Assembly (NCBI GenBank): GCA_003563455.1
Contig: PWRV01000282.1
Location: forward strand, 1 to 5,837
Length of the DNA: 5,837 nt
Source: Thioalkalivibrio sp.
GTDB lineage: Bacteria; Pseudomonadota; Gammaproteobacteria; Ectothiorhodospirales; Ectothiorhodospiraceae
Direction: 5' to 3'
The translations under genes were made by a program, and so were the position numbers. A model generated the notes under the pieces. The model saw only the letters and a list, made by a program, of their open reading frames with translations, searched no databases and was not told where the DNA came from. This document shows, one piece after another, positions 1-5,837 of this stretch; the stretch's first letter is position 1; each line of letters opens with the position of its first letter.

Positions 1-152
1 ACGCCCACGTCGAGCACCGCCGCGCCCTCCGGCACCCGCTCGAGTACTTCGGCATACCAGCGCGTTGTCAGGCCCAGAATCAGGCGGTCGTAAATGAAGC
101 CCCGCATCTTCTGTTTATCCGGAACACGCCGCGCAGGATTGAGCCACTGCAT
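1..152 (-). CDS. Class I SAM-dependent methyltransferase, N-terminal part (3' end beyond window)
   Basis: The minus strand from the ATG at 152-150 is open for 50 codons to the left edge. The fragment starts MQWLNPARRVPDKQ, contains a YDRLILGLTTRWYAEVLE helix, and ends VLDVG. That last stretch is the strand and start of the glycine-rich loop (motif I, usually VLDxGxGxG) that binds S-adenosylmethionine in Rossmann-fold methyltransferases. The rest of the loop and the whole substrate-recognition part lie outside, so the substrate cannot be told. An in-frame stop lies 15 nt upstream (168-170), so ATG 152 is the first possible start; a later Met at residue 16 is the alternative. A GAGGTGA sequence (168-174) is rather far from this start, at 15 nt. 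The gene follows the HIT gene by 41 nt on the same strand and may be co-transcribed with it. The family call rests on a short fragment. Confidence 0.68.
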   Translation of the reverse strand, partial: MQWLNPARRVPDKQKMRGFIYDRLILGLTTRWYAEVLERVPEGAAVLDVG

Positions 153-193
153 TGTGATCGGCCTGGTTCACCTCGGGCCGGACCGGCGGAGGC

Positions 194-751
194 CTAATGC
201 TCGGATTCAGGTACGCTCCGGGCATGCGGTCCCGGAACCCTACGGTGGTGACGATGGTATTTGGCTCGCTCGGGGATGATGTTCCGGATACCGCCTCGCG
301 GGTCCTCCACGTCGCCTTCGTAGCGCGGCAGGAGGATCACGTGCAGGTGGTCGATGCTCCGCCCCGCCGCCCGACCGTCGTTGTTGCCAACCGTGTAGGC
401 ATCGGGCCGCCGGCCCAGGAAGGGGAGATTCAGCACGTCCTCGATGTGGTCTTTCGGCCGCTCCCGCAGGTCCTCGCGGGTCAGCATGCTCCGGTACCGT
501 GCTCTCATGTCCGTCGACTCGATCGCCCGCCGTACGCCGTGAATGGCGTCGAAATAATCGGACTGCTCGGTTTCGTTGAGCTCGAAGAGCGAAACCACGT
601 GCCGTCGCGGAATGACGAGCGCGTGCCCCGGGTTGACCGGATTGGTGTCGAAGATGCCCACGAACGAGCGGTTCTCGAAAATGAACGGATCGGCCATGCC
701 GGCGGAAACGCGGCAGAAATAGCAATCGTGAAGGGGTCGGGCGCTGGGCAT
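194..751 (-). CDS. HIT-family (histidine triad) protein with variant triad
   Basis: A 185-residue protein. HIT proteins are nucleotide hydrolases or transferases acting on substrates such as AppppA or AMP-linked compounds. Typical family features are visible: an N-terminal CYFCRV pair of cysteines (C10, C13), NRSFVGIFDTNPVNPGHALVIPRRHV (28-51), VGNNDGRAAG (121-130), the triad segment at 132-143 followed by PRYEGD, then DPRGGIR (150-156). The triad reads H135-L-H137-V-I139. Compared with the H-x-H-x-H pattern of Fhit or Hint, the third His is Ile, while the middle, nucleophilic His is kept. A helical segment of about 30 residues (82-116) sits between the two halves and is longer than in Hint. 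I chose ATG 751 because homology begins a few residues later and the longer in-frame extension overlaps hypF. An AGG 7 nt upstream is a weak ribosome site. The gene lies 80 nt downstream of hypF. A hydrogenase role is not known for this family, so co-location may be incidental. Confidence 0.85.
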   Translation of the reverse strand: MPSARPLHDCYFCRVSAGMADPFIFENRSFVGIFDTNPVNPGHALVIPRRHVVSLFELNETEQSDYFDAIHGVRRAIESTDMRARYRSMLTREDLRERPKDHIEDVLNLPFLGRRPDAYTVGNNDGRAAGRSIDHLHVILLPRYEGDVEDPRGGIRNIIPERAKYHRHHRRVPGPHARSVPESEH

Positions 752-801
752 CGGATAACCTGGGCAGGCTTGTGCAAGAGGGTTGAAGGCGGATTCTACT
801 G

Positions 802-827
802 GATTCCCGGCCGAGCGGACGGGAATC
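802..827 (-). other. Stem-loop between hypF and the HIT gene
   Basis: Eight bases, GATTCCCG (802-809), are perfectly repeated in inverted form (820-827) around a 10-nt loop, beginning 5 nt after the hypF stop in the direction of transcription. It could fold in the mRNA. No run of T follows on either strand, so it is not a standard intrinsic terminator. It could be a weak or Rho-assisted 3' end, or an mRNA-stabilising hairpin separating hyp genes from the downstream pair. Confidence 0.45.
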
Positions 828-831
828 GGGT

Positions 832-3240
<2,409 letters not shown>

Positions 3241-3245
3241 ACGGG

Positions 3246-3254
3246 TCTCCTCCC
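3246..3254 (-). promoter_or_regulatory. Strong ribosome binding site of hypF
   Basis: On the minus strand GGGAGGAGA lies with its GGAG core 6 nt before the ATG at 3240. This fixes the hypF start and argues against the 29-codon-longer form that would begin at a TTG (3327) with no Shine-Dalgarno sequence. Confidence 0.8.
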
Positions 3255-3310
3255 TTCGGATCCGCCTTCCGGGGTTCGAACTCCGCTCCGGGCGTTCGAG
3301 CGAGCCGATT

Positions 3311-3338
3311 CGGGTACCGATTTGCAAATCGGTCCCCG
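3311..3338. repeat. 18-bp perfect palindrome within a 28-bp near-palindrome
   Basis: Bases 3316-3333 (ACCGATTTGCAAATCGGT) equal their own reverse complement. The symmetry continues outward with CGGG (3311-3314) and CCCG (3335-3338) after one mismatched pair (3315/3334). It lies in the hypB-hypF spacer, 75 nt upstream of the hypF ATG. As DNA it resembles an operator for a dimeric regulator. As RNA it can form a stem of about 11 pairs with one mismatch and a TGCA tetraloop. The half-site spacing does not match the FNR box (TTGAT-N4-ATCAA). No T-run follows it, so a terminator is unlikely. The rest of the 206-nt spacer contains a second short inverted repeat (3276-3281 with 3294-3299) and no supported gene. 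Confidence 0.6.
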
Positions 3339-3432
3339 GGCCCTGGCGGACGTGTCCGCAGGCGGGAAAGGGGCGGATCGGGACGGGTGGACGGCGCCGG
3401 GCCGTGACGACCTCATCAGGACGCCATGCGCA

Positions 3433-3447
3433 AGCCGGAGGCCGGCT
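3433..3447 (-). other. Small hairpin directly after the hypB stop codon
   Basis: On the minus strand AGCCGG and CCGGCT, separated by a CCT loop, form a 6-bp stem that begins on the last base of the hypB stop. Only two T residues follow, so a full terminator is not supported. It may protect the 3' end of hypB mRNA or be chance in GC-rich DNA. Confidence 0.25.
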
Positions 3448-4757
3448 CAGTGCTCCTTCCGGGCTTCATTGAGCTGCGCCTCCAGTTCCGCGATACGTCG
3501 GCGCAGGGCCTCGACCTCCGTGCTCGACGCCGCATTTCCGCCCAGTCGCCCCTCCAGCCAGTCCAGCCAGGCCTCCATGCCTTCGCCCGTGCGGGCGGAG
3601 ACCTGCAGCACCTCGAGCTTCGGGTTGATCCGGCGCGCGTACTCGATGCAACGTTCCACGTCGAAATCCACATAAGGCAGCAGGTCGACCTTGTTCAGCA
3701 CCATCAGGTCGGAGGCGTGGAACATATCGGGATATTTCAGTGGCTTGTCCTCGCCCTCGGTGACCGAGAGGATCACCACCTTGTGCGCCTCGCCCAGGTC
3801 GAAAGCCGACGGGCAGACCAGGTTGCCGACGTTTTCGATCAGCAGCAGCCCCCTGCCCTGAAGCTTCAGGTGTTCAACCGCGTGGCCGATCATGTGGGCG
3901 TCGAGGTGGCAGCCCTTGCCCGTGTTCACCTGGACTGCCGGTGCGCCGGTCGCGCGGATGCGGTCGGCGTCGTTGCTGGTCTGCTGGTCACCTTCGATCA
4001 CGCTGACCGGCATGCGCCCCTGCAGGCGCTCGATGGTCGCGGTCAGCAGACTGGTCTTGCCGGATCCGGGGCTGGAGACGAGGTTCAGCGCGAGCACACC
4101 CTCGCGCTGAAACAGCTCACGGTTGGCCTGTGCGTATTCGTTGTTCTTGCCCAGGATGTCCTGTTCAATGCGGACCATGCGCTCCTGGGTCATTCCGGGG
4201 GCGTGGGCGTGGGCAGGCCCGTGGCCGTAGTGCCTGTCCCCGCCCCGGGTCGCATCGGCGGGATCCTCACGGTGTTCGTGTTCGTGCGCGGTACCGTGGC
4301 CATGCTGGCCCGCGTGGTCGTGCGGGTGGGCGTGCACGGTCCCGTCCGCGTGCCGGTGTTCGTGACTGTGCGGGTTTTCATGCGCGTGATCGTGGCCGCC
4401 CCCGTGCCCGTGTTCGGCGGCGTGATCGTGTGCGTGGCTGTGCACGGTGCCATCGGCATGCCGGTGTTCGTGCGCATGCTCGTGCCGGTGCTCATGCCCG
4501 TGACCGTGTCCGTGGACGTCTTCATGATCGTGAGCATGCACATGCACCGAGCCGTCCGCATGGCGATGCACGTGTTCATGGTGATGATGGTGCTCATGAC
4601 CGTGGTGATGGGCATCCGCCTGGCCACCCTCGCCTCCGTGATCGTGCGGATGGCTGTGCACGGTGCCATCGGCATGCCGATGCTCGTGCGCGTGCGCACC
4701 CACCGGACGGCCTTCCACCCGGGTCTCACCTTCTCCGCAACCGCATACCGTACACAT
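3447..4757 (-). CDS. hypB: Nickel-storing GTPase HypB, hydrogenase nickel insertion
   Basis: A 436-residue cytoplasmic SIMIBI-class GTPase that, with HypA, delivers Ni to the hydrogenase large subunit after the Fe(CN)2CO group is in place. The N-terminus MCTVCGC carries the CxxCGC high-affinity metal site (C2, C5, C7). Residues 22-185 are histidine-rich (60 His). The G domain (about 195-405) has the P-loop SSPGSGKT (228-235), EGDQQTSNDADR (255-266), TGKGCHLD with the metal ligands C283 and H284, ENVGNLVCPS (308-317) with C315, NKVDLL (355-360) and SARTGEGM (387-394). A 25-residue tail (412-436) has V/L/I at heptad positions 415, 418, 422, 425 and 429 and probably forms a coiled coil. ATG 4757 is chosen because MCTVCGC is the conserved N-terminus and GGGAG lies 7 nt upstream; a TTG two codons earlier is the alternative. 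Long His tracts in HypB, as in Bradyrhizobium, are known to store nickel; storage here is inferred. Confidence 0.97.
   Translation of the reverse strand: MCTVCGCGEGETRVEGRPVGAHAHEHRHADGTVHSHPHDHGGEGGQADAHHHGHEHHHHHEHVHRHADGSVHVHAHDHEDVHGHGHGHEHRHEHAHEHRHADGTVHSHAHDHAAEHGHGGGHDHAHENPHSHEHRHADGTVHAHPHDHAGQHGHGTAHEHEHREDPADATRGGDRHYGHGPAHAHAPGMTQERMVRIEQDILGKNNEYAQANRELFQREGVLALNLVSSPGSGKTSLLTATIERLQGRMPVSVIEGDQQTSNDADRIRATGAPAVQVNTGKGCHLDAHMIGHAVEHLKLQGRGLLLIENVGNLVCPSAFDLGEAHKVVILSVTEGEDKPLKYPDMFHASDLMVLNKVDLLPYVDFDVERCIEYARRINPKLEVLQVSARTGEGMEAWLDWLEGRLGGNAASSTEVEALRRRIAELEAQLNEARKEH
4314..4685 (-). repeat. Four-copy internal repeat coding for the HypB histidine-rich region
   Basis: A 16-residue unit, EHRHADGTVHSHPHDH, recurs at HypB residues 25-40, 63-78 (variant), 97-112 and 133-148, coded at 4638-4685, 4524-4571, 4422-4469 and 4314-4361. 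The unit repeats every 34-38 residues, with looser HGH/HEH linkers between copies. At the DNA level copies 1 and 3 share an exact 29-bp direct repeat (4651-4679 and 4435-4463) offset by 216 bp, or twice 36 codons. This points to growth by duplication of a roughly 108-bp unit. The repeat lies inside the reading frame and all copies keep it. Confidence 0.9.
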
Positions 4758-4764
4758 GCGCAAT

Positions 4765-4769
4765 CTCCC
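4765..4769 (-). promoter_or_regulatory. Ribosome binding site of hypB
   Basis: GGGAG on the minus strand lies 7 nt before the ATG at 4757. The spacing favours this ATG over the in-frame TTG at 4763, which would leave only one base between the site and the start codon. Confidence 0.7.
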
Positions 4770-4837
4770 GAAATCCGTCTATCGTTCCTGCGGCCCGGGC
4801 TGGAATCGTCCGCGGTGGGCGCGCATCACAGAGCGGC

Positions 4838-4861
4838 GGCTAACCCGCAGGGCCAACCCGC
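4838..4861. repeat. Pair of 11-bp direct repeats in the hypA-hypB spacer
   Basis: GGCYAACCCGC occurs at 4838-4848 and 4851-4861 with one base different (T or C) and a period of 13 bp. A third, shorter AACCCG lies at 4879-4884. They sit about 80-105 bp upstream of the hypB start. They could be binding sites for a regulator, but the motif matches none I recognise and may be chance. The 200-nt spacer holds no supported gene. Confidence 0.3.
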
Positions 4862-4922
4862 CACCGTTCACCCAACATAACCCGAACCGGCGGCTGCGGC
4901 GTTGCGCTGGCTCATGTTCGCA

Positions 4923-4947
4923 CGCGATGGCGGGTCGCCAGCACGCG
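4923..4947 (-). other. Hairpin downstream of hypA
   Basis: TGGCG (4928-4932) and CGCCA (4936-4940) pair around a 3-nt loop. Outer CGCG segments (4923-4926 and 4944-4947) extend the stem after a small internal loop. It begins 10 nt past the hypA stop in the transcribed direction. No T-run follows, so it is more likely a 3' mRNA structure than an intrinsic terminator. Confidence 0.35.
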
Positions 4948-4957
4948 CCGCCACCGG

Positions 4958-5320
4958 TTACCCCGGCGCTTCGGCGGACCGGTCCACCTCCAGATCCAGC
5001 ACCCGCATCTCCATGCCGCCCGACGCGTGCACCTGGTAACCGCCGCAGAGCGGGCAGGCATCGTAAAGCGCGCCAATCTCGACCGTGGTGCCGCAGTCCA
5101 GGCACCAACCTTGTCCCGGCGTTTCCAGGATTTCAAGAACCGCCGATTCGGCCACGCTATTGTTCATCACCGCATCGAAGCTGAAGCGGAGCGCCTCGAC
5201 CTCGACGCCCGCGAGCTTTCCCACCTCCACGCGCACGCGCCGTACACGCTCGAATCCGCCCGCCGCGGCCTGGTCCTCGATGATCCTGAGGATGCCTTCG
5301 GCCAGTGCCATCTCATGCAT
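4958..5320 (-). CDS. hypA: Hydrogenase nickel incorporation protein HypA
   Basis: A 120-residue cytoplasmic metallochaperone that binds one Ni and one Zn and works with HypB to insert nickel into the hydrogenase large-subunit precursor. The N-terminal MHE motif provides the nickel ligand His2, so the start must be the ATG at 5320, although an in-frame upstream codon exists. VRVEVGKLAGVEVEALRFSFDAV (30-51) is the conserved core. The zinc loop has two CxxC pairs, C73-L-D-C76 and C89-P-L-C92, 12 residues apart. MRVLDLEVD (105-113) matches the conserved last strand. Length and all key residues are normal for the family. It overlaps the upstream hupK-like gene by 8 nt, so translational coupling is likely, and precedes hypB by 200 nt. 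Confidence 0.97.
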   Translation of the reverse strand: MHEMALAEGILRIIEDQAAAGGFERVRRVRVEVGKLAGVEVEALRFSFDAVMNNSVAESAVLEILETPGQGWCLDCGTTVEIGALYDACPLCGGYQVHASGGMEMRVLDLEVDRSAEAPG

Positions 5321-5837
5321 GGAGGATCTCCAGTTCATACTGCACGCAGGGATCGAGCGCCATCACCTGCAGCGTGACCATCTCCCGCAGGCGTGCCTCG
5401 TCGGTCGCCCGAAGCTGCAGCAGGCCCTCGCGGGCGGGTCCCTGCGGATGAAAGTTCCACTCCGTCGGCGCCACGATCCGGTAGTCCCGTATCCCGTCCG
5501 GACCCGTCTCCTGCCAGTGCATCAGGACCCCGCGCACCATGTCGAGCGCCACCACCGATTCGTTGTCGCCATGCTGCCAGGCGATGCCCGGCAACGGCTC
5601 GACACCCGTTTCGAGCGATTGTAGCGCGCCGGCGAGTTCCAGCACCCGCGCCAGTACGCGGATCCAGGAATCCGGAACGCCCTGCCGTGCCAGCATCGAC
5701 GCGATCAGCGGATGCGCTACCTGCCGCGCGAGCGGCCCCATTTCGAAGACCAGCCCCTGATGATCGGGCCGCCAGTGGAAGTCCGGATCCGCCCGGAGCC
5801 GCGGGAGGGCCGCCTGGACCAACGGGTGCAGATCGCC
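5313..5837 (-). CDS. hupK: HupK/HoxV-type hydrogenase maturation protein, C-terminal part (5' end beyond window)
   Basis: The frame is open from the right edge to the TGA at 5313-5315, giving the last 174 residues; the start lies outside. It resembles the C-terminal half of [NiFe]-hydrogenase large subunits: GPLARQ (34-39 of the fragment), RGVLMHW (102-108), YRIVAPTEWNFHP (119-131) and a terminal LDPC (161-164). In a true large subunit the end reads DPCxxCxxH; here the second Cys is Tyr167 and the His is Glu170, and there is no cleavable tail after the His. Loss of these NiFe ligands with retention of one Cys is the mark of HupK/HoxV proteins, thought to serve as a scaffold for the Fe(CN)2CO group. 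Its place just before hypA matches hupK in rhizobial clusters. The N-terminal CxxC region cannot be checked here. HoxV or another large-subunit paralogue is the alternative name. Confidence 0.85.
   Translation of the reverse strand, partial: GDLHPLVQAALPRLRADPDFHWRPDHQGLVFEMGPLARQVAHPLIASMLARQGVPDSWIRVLARVLELAGALQSLETGVEPLPGIAWQHGDNESVVALDMVRGVLMHWQETGPDGIRDYRIVAPTEWNFHPQGPAREGLLQLRATDEARLREMVTLQVMALDPCVQYELEILHA
5328..5331 (-). promoter_or_regulatory. Ribosome binding site of hypA inside the hupK-like gene
   Basis: GGAG on the minus strand lies 7 nt before the hypA ATG, inside the last codons of the upstream gene. The stop of that gene (5313-5315) lies within the first codons of hypA, a layout typical of coupled translation. 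Confidence 0.65.

Noticed and set aside
793..798. TAGAAT on the minus strand as a -10 box for the HIT gene
   Set aside because: One mismatch to TATAAT, but the -35 position at 17 bp reads CGTCCG and lies in the stem-loop, so there is no supportable promoter.
3270..3300. GGGGTTCGAACTCC, similar to a tRNA T-arm
   Set aside because: The stem does not pair properly, no matching acceptor, anticodon or D arm lies upstream, and the upstream DNA codes for HypF.
4314..4685. Regular repeats of about 108 bp that could suggest a CRISPR array or minisatellite
   Set aside because: The repeats are in frame, degenerate, and encode the HypB His-rich units; there are no unique spacers between identical short repeats.
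3426..4880. A 484-codon plus-strand open frame with a long Val/Met/Arg-rich segment resembling membrane helices
   Set aside because: It is antisense to hypB; the Val-rich part is simply the complement of His codons (CAC/CAT read as GTG/ATG).
4868..4915. A 15-codon minus-strand frame (MSQRNAAAAGSG...) in the hypA-hypB spacer
   Set aside because: Too short to support, no Shine-Dalgarno sequence seen, and no known leader peptide is expected here.
5313..5837. Catalytic [NiFe]-hydrogenase large subunit
   Set aside because: The C-terminal DPCxxCxxH is replaced by DPCVQYELE, so nickel ligands are missing, and the gene order fits HupK.

Overview
This window is the middle of a [NiFe]-hydrogenase maturation locus. 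All recognisable genes lie on the minus strand, so transcription runs from the right edge to the left edge. The DNA is visibly GC-rich, with strong third-position GC. Gene order in the transcribed direction is hupK-like (5' end outside the window), hypA, hypB, hypF, then a HIT-family protein and the start of a SAM-dependent methyltransferase cut by the left edge. The order hupK-hypA-hypB-hypF is the one known from uptake hydrogenase clusters of proteobacteria such as rhizobia. This suggests a high-GC proteobacterium, but the window alone cannot place it further.

Right part (4958-5837): the C-terminal 174 residues of a hydrogenase large-subunit paralogue (HupK/HoxV type) overlap the start of hypA by 8 nt. 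HypA is a complete nickel-delivery and zinc protein. A 200-nt spacer (4758-4957) holds a hairpin near the hypA stop and short direct repeats, but no gene or convincing promoter.

Middle (3447-4757): hypB encodes the nickel-binding GTPase. It has an N-terminal CxxCGC site and a very long histidine-rich segment of 60 His between residues 22 and 185. That segment is built on four copies of a 16-residue motif spaced 34-38 residues apart. A complete G domain and a short coiled-coil tail follow. Next comes a 206-nt spacer (3241-3446) with a perfect 18-bp palindrome embedded in a 28-bp near-palindrome.

Left part (1-3240): hypF is a full-length carbamoyltransferase with acylphosphatase, two-zinc-finger, YrdC and Kae1-like domains. 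In the rhizobial arrangement hypC, hypD and hypE would follow; here an 80-nt spacer with an 8-bp stem-loop leads instead into a HIT-domain protein. Its triad reads H-L-H-V-I, so the third His is Ile. 41 nt further on is the N-terminus of a class I methyltransferase.

The hydrogenase genes act together. HypF, with HypE encoded elsewhere, makes the CN ligands of the active-site iron. HupK-type proteins are thought to assist assembly of the Fe(CN)2CO unit, and HypA/HypB insert nickel. The HIT protein and methyltransferase have no established hydrogenase role and may be ordinary flanking genes. I found no CRISPR, tRNA, rRNA, insertion sequence or clearly new multi-gene system. The most unusual elements are the histidine-repeat architecture of HypB, the palindrome before hypF, the variant HIT triad and the absence of hypCDE after hypF.
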